Source: Blastococcus sp. DSM 46786 (GTDB taxonomy: Bacteria; Actinomycetota; Actinomycetes; Mycobacteriales; Geodermatophilaceae). From it: a stretch of 64,000 bases of DNA. This document shows positions 1-8,195 of this stretch, in pieces (position 1 is the stretch's first letter; each line of letters opens with the position of its first letter). Where the stretch lies: NCBI RefSeq assembly GCF_900109665.1, contig NZ_FOAO01000011.1, positions 101,684 to 165,683 on the forward strand, read 5' to 3'. The position numbers and the translations under genes are program-made. The notes under the pieces are model-generated. The model was given only the letters and a program-made list of their open reading frames with translations. It searched no databases and was not told the DNA's origin.

Positions 1-1469
1 ACCGGGTCGCGGCGGGGTACGCCGGCCGCGGGTTGAGCGCGGGGGACCGGGTCGCCGTCCAGCTGCCCAACGGGGTGGACTGGCTGCGGGCGGTGCTGGG
101 CGGGCTGCGTGCCGGTCTCGTCGTCGTCCCGGTGAACACCGCCTACACCGACCCGGAGCTCGAGCACGTGCTCACCGACTCCGGGGCCGCGCTGCTGGTC
201 GCCACCGGCGTGCGCGACCCGCTCGACGGCGTGCCGGTCTGCCCCGGGCCGCCCGAGGCGGACGGGCCGGCGCCCGCGGTGCCCGACGACCCCGCGGCGC
301 TTGCCTTCCTCTGCTACACCAGCGGGACCACCGGCCGTCCGCGGGGCGCGATGCTCACCTCGGGTGCGCTGCGCGCCAACCAGGAGCAGTGCCTGGCCAT
401 GACGCCGCCGCCGGTGCGTCCCGACGACCGCGTGCTCCTCGTGCTGCCGCTGTTCCACGTGTACGGCCTCAACGCCGGCTTCGGGCTGGTCGCGGCCACC
501 GGGGCCTGCGCGGTCCTCCAGGAGAGCTTCGACCCCCGCGCGTCGCTGGCGGTCATGGCGGAAGAGCAGGTCACCGCCGTGCCGGGTGCCCCGCCGATGT
601 ACCAGGCCTGGCTGGCCGCGGCCGACGCCGGCAACCTCGAGGACCCCGCCCACCCGGACGCCGAGCTCCGCCGGGGGTTCGCCGCCGTCCGCAGCGCCTC
701 CGCCGGTGCCGCCCCGCTGCCCGAGGAGGTGTGGACGGCGATGCGCGAGCGCGCCGCCGTCACCGTCTGGGAGGGCTACGGCCTCACCGAGGCCGCGCCC
801 GTCGTGGCCAGCACCCTGGCCACCGGCCGCGCCAAGCCCGCCTGCATCGGCGGCCCGGTGCCGGGGCTGGAGCTGGCGCTCCGGGACACCGCGGCCGCGG
901 CGCCGCTCCCGGGCGACGACGACGCCGGCACCGCGGACGCCGAGGACGGCGCCGACGAGGGCCCCGGCGAGATCTGGGTGCGCGGCCCCAACCTGTTCTC
1001 CGGCTACTGGCCCGACGGGGCCGACGGGCCCGATGCCGAGGGCTGGCTCGGCACCGGGGACCTCGCCTACCGCGACGCCGACGGGGACCTGCACCTGGTG
1101 GACCGGCGCAGCGACCTCGTCCTCGTCAGCGGTTTTAACGTCTACCCGGCCGAGGTGGAACGCGTGCTCGACCAGCACCCCGCGGTGGTGGAGAGCGCGG
1201 TCATCGGCGTCCCCGACGCGCGCACCGGGTCCGCGGTGCGGGCCGTCGTCGTCCCGGCGCCGGGGGAACGGCTGGCGGTGGAGGAGCTGCAGGCGCACGC
1301 CGCGGGGTCGCTGGCCCGGTACAAGGTGCCCACGTCGGTCCACTTCCTCCCGTCGCTGCCGCACTCGCTCACCGGCAAGGTCAGCCGGGCCCGCCTCCGC
1401 GAGCTCGGCCTGCCCGGCACCGACGACGCGGCGACGGCGCCCGCCGACGCGGGGGGCACCGGTGGCTGA
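1..1469 (+). CDS. Acyl-CoA synthetase / AMP-dependent ligase, 5' end outside window
   Basis: Adenylate-forming enzyme: activates a carboxylic acid with ATP and passes it to CoA. The frame is open through the left edge, so the N-terminus is missing; the TTG at 33 reads as an internal Leu. Visible motifs in order: YTSGTTGRPRGAML (ATP-binding A3), YGLTEAAP (A5), GEIWVRGPNLFSGYW, the hinge TGDLAYRD, and LTGKVSR with the C-terminal catalytic Lys. An Ala/Asp/Gly-rich acidic insert precedes GEIWVRG. The substrate cannot be read from sequence; a fatty acid is a family-level guess. The stop lies inside the start of the glutaredoxin-like gene (8 nt overlap), so the two are probably co-transcribed. Confidence 0.9.
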   Translation, partial: RVAAGYAGRGLSAGDRVAVQLPNGVDWLRAVLGGLRAGLVVVPVNTAYTDPELEHVLTDSGAALLVATGVRDPLDGVPVCPGPPEADGPAPAVPDDPAALAFLCYTSGTTGRPRGAMLTSGALRANQEQCLAMTPPPVRPDDRVLLVLPLFHVYGLNAGFGLVAATGACAVLQESFDPRASLAVMAEEQVTAVPGAPPMYQAWLAAADAGNLEDPAHPDAELRRGFAAVRSASAGAAPLPEEVWTAMRERAAVTVWEGYGLTEAAPVVASTLATGRAKPACIGGPVPGLELALRDTAAAAPLPGDDDAGTADAEDGADEGPGEIWVRGPNLFSGYWPDGADGPDAEGWLGTGDLAYRDADGDLHLVDRRSDLVLVSGFNVYPAEVERVLDQHPAVVESAVIGVPDARTGSAVRAVVVPAPGERLAVEELQAHAAGSLARYKVPTSVHFLPSLPHSLTGKVSRARLRELGLPGTDDAATAPADAGGTGG

Positions 1470-1719
1470 GCGGCTGCAGCTGCTGGTGCGCGCGGGCTGC
1501 CACCTCTGCCTGACCGCGGCCGAGCAGCTGGCCCCGATCGCCGCGCGCGCCGGCCTGGAGCCGGCCCAGGTCGACGTCGACGCCGACCCTGAGCTGCAGG
1601 CCGAGTACGGCGACCGGGTGCCGGTGCTGCTCCTCGACGGCCGGGAGCACTCCTACTTCACGCTCGACGTCCCCCGGCTGCGACGGGACCTCGGGCTGCC
1701 GGAGGGCACCGCCGGCTGA
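1462..1719 (+). CDS. Glutaredoxin-like small thiol protein (DUF836 type)
   Basis: An 85-residue thioredoxin-fold protein. It begins VAERLQLLVRAGCHLC, a beta strand running into a CxxC redox motif (Cys at about 13 and 16), and contains the cis-Pro segment GDRVPVLLLDG. Length and motif fit the small glutaredoxin-like family represented by Rv0508, which also sits just upstream of hemA in mycobacteria. The GTG at 1462 was chosen because it overlaps the upstream stop and puts the CxxC at the usual distance from the N-terminus. The role is probably thiol-disulfide exchange in the cytoplasm; the partner is unknown. Confidence 0.82.
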   Translation: MAERLQLLVRAGCHLCLTAAEQLAPIAARAGLEPAQVDVDADPELQAEYGDRVPVLLLDGREHSYFTLDVPRLRRDLGLPEGTAG

Positions 1720-1732
1720 GCGCCGGCGGGCC

Positions 1733-1751
1733 ACGGGGGTGCACCCCCCGT
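1733..1751 (+). terminator. Hairpin after the glutaredoxin-like gene
   Basis: Perfect 7-bp stem ACGGGGG/CCCCCGT with loop TGCAC, 14 nt after the stop at 1719. No T-run follows, as is usual for actinobacterial terminators. It separates the upstream pair from the rex promoter. Confidence 0.55.
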
Positions 1752-1843
1752 CCGGGTGGCGGCCGCCCGGTGGTTATCGTGGTCTCCACCACATCTGTGA
1801 CCCGATCGGTCCAGGTCAGCGGCCCGTCGCCGCCCCGGCGACT

Positions 1844-1861
1844 TTGTTCCTGCGTTCACAA
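1844..1861. promoter_or_regulatory. Rex operator (ROP) upstream of rex
   Basis: 18-nt site TTGTTCC-TGCG-TTCACAA. The right half matches the Rex half-site TTCACAA 7/7; the left half matches TTGTGAA at its four outer bases. It overlaps the predicted -35. In S. coelicolor, Rex represses its own rex-hemACD operon through such a site, so autoregulation by NADH/NAD+ is expected here. Confidence 0.65.
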
Positions 1862-1872
1862 GCGGTTACCGT
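1844..1872 (+). promoter_or_regulatory. Promoter of the rex-hem operon
   Basis: A -35-like TTGTTC (1844-1849) and a -10-like TACCGT (1867-1872) are spaced by 17 bp. A start near 1879 would leave a leader of about 90 nt before rex. The Rex operator overlaps the -35 and spacer, the layout expected for a repressed promoter. Confidence 0.5.
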
Positions 1873-1968
1873 GGCGGACGCGAGCGCTTCGAGCGCCCGC
1901 GTCCCCGATGTCGTAGCCCCGCCCCCGGCGCCCGCCGGGCCCCCGGGCGCGACCGCTGTGGAGAGCCC

Positions 1969-2628
1969 GTGATCCAGCCGCGGCCCCGGTCGATCCCGGA
2001 GGCCACCGTCGCCCGTCTGGCCGTGTACCTGAGGGTGCTGACCAGCTTCGCCGACGGCGGCCGGACCACCGTCTCCTCCGGCGACCTCGCCTCGGCCGCC
2101 GGGGTGAACCCCGCCGGGCTGCGCAAGGACCTGTCCCACCTCGGCTCCTGCGGGGTGCGCGGGGTCGGCTACGACGTGCGCGCCCTGCGCGAGCGGATCG
2201 CCCGCGTGCTGGGCGCCGAGCGCTCGCGCGCCTGCGTGCTCGTGGGGCTCGGCAACCTCGGCTCGGCGCTCGCCGACTACGCGGGGTTCGGCAGCCGGGG
2301 CTTCGAGTTCGTCGGCCTGCTCGACGCCGCGCCCGAGCGCGTCGGCCAGCGCATCGGCGGGCTGACGGTGCAGGACGTGGCCGACCTGGAGGCGGTGGTC
2401 GCCGCCACGCAGGCATCCATCGGGGTCATCGCGACGCCGGCCGACGTCGCCCAGCAGGTCTGCGACCGGCTCGCCGCGGCCGGGGTGAGGAGCATCTTGA
2501 ACTTCGCGCCGGTGACGCTGTCGGCCCCCGCGGGCGTCGACGTCCGCCACGTCGATCTCTCCGTGGAGCTGCAGGTGCTGGCCTTCCTCGGCCAGCAGCG
2601 GGTGCCCGTGGGGGAGGCGTCGGCATGA
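1969..2628 (+). CDS. rex: Redox-sensing transcriptional repressor Rex
   Basis: DNA-binding repressor that senses the NADH/NAD+ ratio: NAD+ allows operator binding and NADH releases it. 219 residues: an N-terminal winged helix (about 10-75, with [15 protein letters not shown] as the recognition region) and a Rossmann domain with GLGNLG at 93-98 followed by the acidic strand end FVGLLDAAP. The GTG at 1969 is the first start giving the standard N-terminus [16 protein letters not shown]. Its stop overlaps the hemA ATG, so it heads the heme operon as in Streptomyces. Two matching operators lie in this window, at 1844-1861 and 26532-26549. Confidence 0.95.
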   Translation: MIQPRPRSIPEATVARLAVYLRVLTSFADGGRTTVSSGDLASAAGVNPAGLRKDLSHLGSCGVRGVGYDVRALRERIARVLGAERSRACVLVGLGNLGSALADYAGFGSRGFEFVGLLDAAPERVGQRIGGLTVQDVADLEAVVAATQASIGVIATPADVAQQVCDRLAAAGVRSILNFAPVTLSAPAGVDVRHVDLSVELQVLAFLGQQRVPVGEASA

Positions 2629-4031
2629 GTCTCCTGGCCGTGGGCGTGAGCCACCAGACCGCACCGGTCGCGCTGCTGGAGCAGTTCGCGATGGGTCCCG
2701 ACGAGCGGGTCAAGGCGCTGCACGAGCTGGTCGGCAGCGACCACGTCAGCGAGGCCCTGGTGCTGGCCACCTGCAACCGGGTCGAGGTGTTCGCCGAGGT
2801 CGAGCGCTTCCACGGCGGCGTCACCGACGTCAGCCGGGTGCTGGCCCGCCAGGCCGGCGCCACGGTGGAGGAGCTCTCCCCGTACGTGACCGTGCACTAC
2901 GAGGACCAGGCGGTGGCCCACCTGTTCACCGTGGCCGCCGGGCTGGACTCCATGGTGGTCGGGGAGACCCAGGTGCTCGGCCAGCTGCGCGCCGCCTACG
3001 CCCTCGCCCGCGAGGAGGGCACGGTCGGTCGCGCGCTGCACCCGGTCGCCCAGCGCGCGTTGCGCGTGGGCAAGCGGGTGCACTCCGAGACCGGCATCGA
3101 CCGGGCCGGCGCCTCGCTGGTCTCGGTGGCCCTCGACCGGGCCGAGGCCCGCATCGGCGTCCTCGCCGGTCGTCCCGTCCTCGTCGTCGGCGCCGGCTCC
3201 ATGGGTGCGCTCGCCGCCACCACGCTGGCCCGCCGCGGCGCCGACGTGGTGGTCAGCAGCCGCACCCCGGCGTCCGCCGAGCGGCTGGCCGAGGCCGTGG
3301 ACGGCCGCGCCGCGCCGCTGGCCCGGATGGGCGAGGAGATCGCCGCCGCCGACGTGCTGGTCACCTGCACCGGCGCGACCGGGCTGGTCGTGGGCACCGA
3401 CGTCGTCGCCGGGGCGATGACCGGCCGGGGCGACCGGCCGCTGGTGGTCATCGACCTCGCGCTGCCCCGCGACGTGGACCCCGGCGTGGCCGCGCTGCCC
3501 GGCGTGCACGTCGTCGACCTGGCTCTCCTGCAGAGCGAAAATCGTGGGGGTCTCCTGCAGAGCGAGAACCGTGGAGCTCTCCTGCAGGGCGAGCGGCGCG
3601 ACGGGGAGACCACCGCCGGACCGGTGGCGGCCGACGACATCAGCACCGCCCGCGCCATGATCGAAGCCGAGACGGCGCTGCTCCGCGCCGAGCGGCAGGC
3701 CGCCGAGGTGGGCCCCACGGTCTCCGCGCTGCGCAGCCAGGCCGCCGAGGTCGTCGACGCCGAGCTGCTCCGCCTGGCCGGCCGGCTGCCCGACCTCGAT
3801 GCCCGGGCCCGCGCGGAGATCGCCCGCACCGTGCGCCGCGTCGTCGACAAGCTGCTGCACGAGCCCACCGTGCGGGTCAAGGAACTGGCCGCCACGCCGG
3901 GCGGCACCGACTACGCCGGCGCGCTGCGGGCACTGTTCGGGCTGGGCATCGACGCCGATGTCACGCCCGGCGCCGGCCGGCTGGCCGACGCCGTCACCGT
4001 CGACCCCGACCGCCCGGGAGGCCCGGCATGA
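2625..4031 (+). CDS. hemA: Glutamyl-tRNA reductase
   Basis: NADPH-dependent reduction of glutamyl-tRNA(Glu) to glutamate-1-semialdehyde, the first step of C5-pathway tetrapyrrole synthesis. Visible: SHQTAPV near the N-terminus, catalytic Cys50 in [23 protein letters not shown], the Rossmann motif [10 protein letters not shown], and the helical dimerisation domain at the C-terminus. The ATG overlaps the rex stop by 4 nt. Odd feature: between the NADPH domain (ending HVVDLA) and the dimerisation helix are three tandem 9-residue repeats, [18 protein letters not shown] and LLQGERRDG, encoded by a 27-bp repeat with unusually A-rich codons (GAA AAT). This explains part of the 468-residue length; about 420-450 is typical. 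Confidence 0.96.
   Translation: MSLLAVGVSHQTAPVALLEQFAMGPDERVKALHELVGSDHVSEALVLATCNRVEVFAEVERFHGGVTDVSRVLARQAGATVEELSPYVTVHYEDQAVAHLFTVAAGLDSMVVGETQVLGQLRAAYALAREEGTVGRALHPVAQRALRVGKRVHSETGIDRAGASLVSVALDRAEARIGVLAGRPVLVVGAGSMGALAATTLARRGADVVVSSRTPASAERLAEAVDGRAAPLARMGEEIAAADVLVTCTGATGLVVGTDVVAGAMTGRGDRPLVVIDLALPRDVDPGVAALPGVHVVDLALLQSENRGGLLQSENRGALLQGERRDGETTAGPVAADDISTARAMIEAETALLRAERQAAEVGPTVSALRSQAAEVVDAELLRLAGRLPDLDARARAEIARTVRRVVDKLLHEPTVRVKELAATPGGTDYAGALRALFGLGIDADVTPGAGRLADAVTVDPDRPGGPA
3524..3604 (+). repeat. 27-bp x3 tandem repeat inside hemA
   Basis: Three direct copies at 3524-3550, 3551-3577 and 3578-3604. Each begins TCTCCTGCAG. Copies 1 and 2 are nearly identical; copy 3 has drifted in its second half. 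The unit is 9 codons, so the frame is kept. Confidence 0.9.
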
Positions 4032-5014
4032 CCGCCACGGACGTGCAGGTCACCGCGACCCCGGCCTCCGGCACCGCGACCCCGCTGCGGCTGGGCACCC
4101 GGGCCAGCGTGCTGGCCCGGACCCAGTCCCGCGCCGTCGCCGACGCCCTGACCGCCGCCACCGGCGTGCCGGTGGAGCTGGTGCTGATCAGCACCGAGGG
4201 CGACCGGTCCTCGGCGGCGATCGCCCAGCTGGGCGGCACCGGCGTGTTCGTGACCGCGATCCGCCGCGCCCTGCTGGACGGCGAGGTCGACCTGGCGGTG
4301 CACAGCTACAAGGACCTGCCCACCGCGCCCGAGCCGGGGCTGAACCTGGCCGCCGTGCCGGTGCGGGAGGACCCGCGGGACGCCCTGGTGGCCCGCGACG
4401 GGCTGACCCTCGGCGGGCTGCCGCCCGGCTCGCGGATCGGCACCGGCGCCCCGCGCCGCGTCGCCCAGCTGCGCGCCCTCGGCCTCGGCCTGGAGATCGT
4501 GCCGATCCGCGGCAACGTCGACAGCCGGCTCGCGCGGGTGGCCGGGTCGCCCGGCGGCCCCGGTGACCTGGACGCCGTCGTGCTCGCCCGGGCCGGCCTG
4601 AGCCGGATCGGCCGCAGCGACCGGATCACCGAGACCCTCGACCCGCTGCAGGTTCTCCCGGCCCCGGCCCAGGGGGCGCTGGCGGTGGAGTGCCGCACCA
4701 GCGACGCCCGCACGCGCGAGCTGCTGGGCCGGCTCGAGGACCCCGCCACGCGCGCCTGCGTGGTGGCCGAGCGCGCCACCCTGGCCGCGCTCGAGGCCGG
4801 GTGCAGCGCCCCGGTCGCCGCCTACGCCGAGGTCGCCGAGGGGGAGAGCGGCCCCGAGCTGTTCCTCCGCGCGTCGGTGACCGCCCTCGACGGCAGCGAC
4901 TCCGTCCGCGGGTCGGCCACCGGACCGCCGGCCGACGCCGCGGCGCTCGGACGGGGCCTCGCCGCGGAGCTGCTCGACCGGGGCGCGGCCGCGCTGATGG
5001 CGGCCCGCGAGTGA
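4028..5014 (+). CDS. hemC: Porphobilinogen deaminase (hydroxymethylbilane synthase)
   Basis: Polymerises four porphobilinogens into hydroxymethylbilane. 328 residues. The signature [14 protein letters not shown] opens the enzyme after a short variable N-terminus. VHSYKDLPT and the substrate-binding Arg region [13 protein letters not shown] follow, and [11 protein letters not shown] carries the Cys (about residue 259) that holds the dipyrromethane cofactor. ATG overlaps the hemA stop (ATGA). Third gene of the rex-hem operon; a 91-nt gap with two small hairpins separates it from hemD. Confidence 0.96.
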   Translation: MTATDVQVTATPASGTATPLRLGTRASVLARTQSRAVADALTAATGVPVELVLISTEGDRSSAAIAQLGGTGVFVTAIRRALLDGEVDLAVHSYKDLPTAPEPGLNLAAVPVREDPRDALVARDGLTLGGLPPGSRIGTGAPRRVAQLRALGLGLEIVPIRGNVDSRLARVAGSPGGPGDLDAVVLARAGLSRIGRSDRITETLDPLQVLPAPAQGALAVECRTSDARTRELLGRLEDPATRACVVAERATLAALEAGCSAPVAAYAEVAEGESGPELFLRASVTALDGSDSVRGSATGPPADAAALGRGLAAELLDRGAAALMAARE

Positions 5015-5043
5015 CCTCCCGCCCCACCCAGACCCCAGAAGAC

Positions 5044-5087
5044 GCCCGAACGCCTCGGGCCATACCAGACGCCCGACCTCGTCGGGC
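5044..5087 (+). repeat. Twin hairpins between hemC and hemD
   Basis: Two copies of the same 6-bp GC stem GCCCGA/TCGGGC with 5-nt loops (5044-5060 and 5071-5087), each preceded by AGAC, forming an imperfect 27-nt direct repeat. They lie just before the hemD Shine-Dalgarno AGGAG. They may tune hemD expression or mRNA stability; no function can be assigned. Confidence 0.6.
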
Positions 5088-5105
5088 CAGGATCAGGAGC
5101 ACGCC

Positions 5106-6650
5106 ATGACGCGCTTCCGCAAGACCGCAGGCCAGTCCGGCCGGGTCGTGTTCGTCGGCGCCGGCCCGGGTGACCCGGGCATGCTGACCGCCCGCGCGAG
5201 CGCCGCGCTGGCCGAGGCGGCGGTGGTGCTCGTCGACCCCGACGTCGCCCCGGCCGTCCAGGACGCCGTCCGCGAGGCCAACCCGGGTACCGAGCTCACG
5301 CCGGTGTCCGGGGAGCCCGCGGAGGTGGCCAAGGGCGCCGTCGCGGCGGCCAGGAACGGCGCCGTCGTCGTCCGGCTGGTGACCGGCGACCCCTACACCT
5401 CCGACGACGTCGTCAAGGAGGTGCTCGCCGTCGGCCGCACCTCCGTGCCCTTCGACGTGGTGCCGGGCGTCGCCACCGCCACCGCCGTCCCCGCCTTCGC
5501 GGGCGTGGCGCTGGGCAGCACCGCGGTGACCGCGGACCTGCGCAGCGGCGTGGACCTCCCCGCGCTGGCTGGTGCCGCCGCGTCGGCCGGGGGCACGCTG
5601 GTGCTCCAGGGCACCGCCGACCAGCTCCCGGACGCCGCCGTGCGCCTGGTGGAGGGCGGCCTCGCCGGCAGCACCCCGGTGGTCGTCACCACCGGCGGCT
5701 CCGGCACCGGCCAGAAGAGCCTGGTCACCAAGCTGTCGGCCGTGGCGGAGAAGACCGCCGGGCTGGACCCGCTCAGCGGGCAGGTGGTGGCCACCGTCGG
5801 CACCGCCGTCGACAAGCGCGGCCGGCTGTCCTGGTGGGAGAGCCGCCCGCTGTTCGGCTGGCGGGTGCTCGTGCCGCGGACCAAGGACCAGGCCGGGGAG
5901 ATGAGCGACCGGCTGCGTGCGTACGGCGCGGTGCCGGTGGAGGTGCCGACGATCGCCGTCGAGCCGCCGCGCAGCCCCGCGCAGATGGACCGCGCCGTCA
6001 AGGGCCTGGTCACCGGCCGCTACGGCTGGATCGTCTTCACCTCGGTGAACGCGGTGAAGGCCGTCCGGGAGAAGTTCGTCGAGCTGGGCCTGGACGCCCG
6101 CGCCTTCGCCGGCGTGAAGGTCGCCTGCGTCGGCGAGCAGACGGCCGACGCGGTGCGGGACTTCGGCATCCAGCCGGAGCTGGTGCCCACCGGCGAGCAG
6201 TCCAGCCAGGGCCTGCTGGCCGACTTCCCGGAGTACGACGACGTGCTCGACCCGATCGAGCGGGTGCTGCTGCCGCGCGCCGACATCGCCACCGAGACCC
6301 TCGCGGCCGGGCTGGTCGAGCGCGGCTGGGAGATCGACGACGTCACCGCCTACCGGACCGTGCGGGCGGCCCCGCCGCCGGCCGCGGTGCGCGAGGCGAT
6401 CAAGGGCGGTGGCTTCGACGCCGTCTGCTTCACCTCGTCGAGCACCGTCCGCAACCTGGTCGGCATCGCCGGCAAGCCGCACGCCAAGACCGTGGTCGCG
6501 GTGATCGGGCCGGCGACGGCGGCGAGCGCCCAGGAGTTCGGCCTCCGCGTCGACGTGCAGCCCGAGACCGCCGCCGTCGCGCCGCTGGTCGACGCGCTCG
6601 CCGAGTACGCCCTGTCGCTGCGCGAGGCGGAGGACGGCGAGGGCAAGTGA
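5106..6650 (+). CDS. hemD: Uroporphyrinogen-III synthase fused to a methylase-like domain
   Basis: 514 residues, two domains. Residues about 10-250 resemble the tetrapyrrole methylase (CobA/SUMT) fold and begin FVGAGPGDPGMLT. Residues about 255-505 are uroporphyrinogen-III synthase, starting GWRVLVPRTKDQAGEMS, with IVFTSVNAVKAV and CFTSSSTVRNL; this domain cyclises hydroxymethylbilane. The fusion is common in actinobacterial heme operons. The methylase half looks degenerate: where active SUMT has GDPxxFGRG it reads GDPYTSDDVV, so the methyltransferase activity may be lost. Preceded by AGGAG; its stop overlaps the hemB GTG. Confidence 0.92.
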   Translation: MTRFRKTAGQSGRVVFVGAGPGDPGMLTARASAALAEAAVVLVDPDVAPAVQDAVREANPGTELTPVSGEPAEVAKGAVAAARNGAVVVRLVTGDPYTSDDVVKEVLAVGRTSVPFDVVPGVATATAVPAFAGVALGSTAVTADLRSGVDLPALAGAAASAGGTLVLQGTADQLPDAAVRLVEGGLAGSTPVVVTTGGSGTGQKSLVTKLSAVAEKTAGLDPLSGQVVATVGTAVDKRGRLSWWESRPLFGWRVLVPRTKDQAGEMSDRLRAYGAVPVEVPTIAVEPPRSPAQMDRAVKGLVTGRYGWIVFTSVNAVKAVREKFVELGLDARAFAGVKVACVGEQTADAVRDFGIQPELVPTGEQSSQGLLADFPEYDDVLDPIERVLLPRADIATETLAAGLVERGWEIDDVTAYRTVRAAPPPAAVREAIKGGGFDAVCFTSSSTVRNLVGIAGKPHAKTVVAVIGPATAASAQEFGLRVDVQPETAAVAPLVDALAEYALSLREAEDGEGK

Positions 6651-7696
6651 CCGGCGGGGGTGGCGGGGCGGGACAGGCGCAGGGCGCCAACCCCGGCTTC
6701 GCGCGCGGGCGCCGGCTGCGGTCGACGCCCGCGCTGCGGCGGCTGACCGCGCAGACCCGGGTGGCCCCGGCCGACCTGGTGCTGCCGGTCTTCGTCAAGG
6801 AGGGCATCGACGCACCGGTGCCGATCGGCTCCATGCCCGGCGTCGTCCAGCACACCCAGGACTCGCTGCGGAAGGCCGCGCACGAGGCGGCCGAGGCCGG
6901 CGTCGGCGGGCTGATGCTCTTCGGCATCCCGTCGGGCAAGGACCCGGTCGGCTCCCAGGCCGACGCCGCCGATGGCGTGGTCAACGTGGCGCTGCAGCAC
7001 CTGCGGGCCGACCTCGGCGACGAGCTGGTGCTCATGGCCGACCTCTGCCTGTGCGAGTACACCGACCACGGGCACTGCGGCGTCGTCACCCCCGCGAGGG
7101 GTGGGTTCCGGGGGCAGGGCGGGGAACTCGTCGTCGACAACGACCCGACCCTGGACCGGTACGCCGCGGTGGCGATCGCGCAGGCGCAGGCCGGCGCCCA
7201 CCTGGTGGCGCCCAGCGGGATGATGGACGGCCAGGTGGCGGCGATCCGCGCCGGGCTGGACGGCGCCGCGTTGACGGAGGTGCCGATCCTGGCCTACGCG
7301 GCCAAGTACGCCTCCGGCTTCTACGGCCCGTTCCGCGAGGCCGCCGAGGGCGCTCCGCAGTTCGGCGACCGGTCGACCTACCAGATGGACCCGCCGAACG
7401 CCGACGAGGCGCTGCGCGAGGTCGCGCAGGACCTCGCCGAGGGCGCCGACGCGGTCATGGTGAAGCCGGCGCTGCCCTACCTGGACATCGTGGCGCGGGT
7501 CGCCGAGGCCGTGCAGGTGCCGGTGAGCGCCTACCAGGTCAGCGGCGAGTACGCGATGGTCGAGGCGGCCGCCGCCAACGGCTGGGTGGACCGCGAGCGG
7601 GCCATCCTCGAGACGCTGGTCGCCATCCGCCGCGCGGGCGCCGGTCAGGTGCTCACCTACTGGGCCGTCGAGGCGGCGCGGCTGCTGACCCGCTGA
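6647..7696 (+). CDS. hemB: Delta-aminolevulinic acid dehydratase (porphobilinogen synthase)
   Basis: Condenses two 5-aminolevulinates to porphobilinogen. 349 residues from the GTG at 6647, which overlaps the hemD stop (GTGA); the first 20 residues are a Gly/Ala-rich extension before RGRRLRSTPALRRL. Seen: the metal-binding segment DLCLCEYTDHGHCG with three Cys, the first active-site Lys in AYAAKYASGFYGPF, the Schiff-base Lys in VMVKPALPYLD, and YQVSGEYAM near the C-terminus. The Cys set suggests a zinc enzyme. Confidence 0.96.
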   Translation: MTGGGGGAGQAQGANPGFARGRRLRSTPALRRLTAQTRVAPADLVLPVFVKEGIDAPVPIGSMPGVVQHTQDSLRKAAHEAAEAGVGGLMLFGIPSGKDPVGSQADAADGVVNVALQHLRADLGDELVLMADLCLCEYTDHGHCGVVTPARGGFRGQGGELVVDNDPTLDRYAAVAIAQAQAGAHLVAPSGMMDGQVAAIRAGLDGAALTEVPILAYAAKYASGFYGPFREAAEGAPQFGDRSTYQMDPPNADEALREVAQDLAEGADAVMVKPALPYLDIVARVAEAVQVPVSAYQVSGEYAMVEAAAANGWVDRERAILETLVAIRRAGAGQVLTYWAVEAARLLTR

Positions 7697-7715
7697 CCCG
7701 GGGGTGGTCGGGGAC

Positions 7716-8195
7716 GTGACGTACGTCGAGCCCGGGGGCTCCTGGCGGCCGTTCTGGCTGGTCGCCGGGGTCCTCGGGCTCTTCGTCGCCTGGGACCTGC
7801 TGCTGCCCGGGCCCGACGTCCCGCCGCTGGTCTGGGTGCTCACCCTGGTCGGGGTGCCCGGCGTGGTCGCGATCGGCTGCCTGTCCGCCCGCCGGGTGTG
7901 GACGGTGCGGGTGGACGCCGGCGGCCTGACGGTGGGCCGGGAGCAGGTGCCGCTGCGCGACGTCGACGCCACCGCGCTGCGGGAGGCCGACGTCGGGGTG
8001 GACGCCGGTGCACCGGTGCTCGGTGGTGGCTGGTCGCTGCCGCGCGGTCGCACGGGGCTGCCGCTGCGGCTCGCCGACGGCCGGACGGTGCTGGTCCCGA
8101 CGCGGGACCCCGCGGCGCTGCGGGCCGCCCTGCTCGGGAGTGTGCGCGATGCCTCCGACCGGTCGCCGGGCGCAGAGGGGACACTGGGGACGTGA
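7716..8195 (+). CDS. Small two-helix membrane protein of the heme operon
   Basis: About 159 residues (163 from the alternative GTG at 7704). Two hydrophobic helices near the N-terminus (from [18 protein letters not shown] and then [15 protein letters not shown]) are followed by a cytoplasmic beta-rich stretch ([22 protein letters not shown]) like a PH-type domain. It resembles actinobacterial DUF3093-type proteins, but I cannot confirm the family by eye. The 7716 start was preferred because GGGGGTGG lies about 9 nt upstream. Its stop overlaps the hemL start, so it is translated with the operon. Function unknown. Confidence 0.72.
   Translation: MTYVEPGGSWRPFWLVAGVLGLFVAWDLLLPGPDVPPLVWVLTLVGVPGVVAIGCLSARRVWTVRVDAGGLTVGREQVPLRDVDATALREADVGVDAGAPVLGGGWSLPRGRTGLPLRLADGRTVLVPTRDPAALRAALLGSVRDASDRSPGAEGTLGT

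Noticed and set aside
3524..3604. CRISPR array
   Set aside because: Repeats are directly adjacent without spacers and are in frame within hemA.
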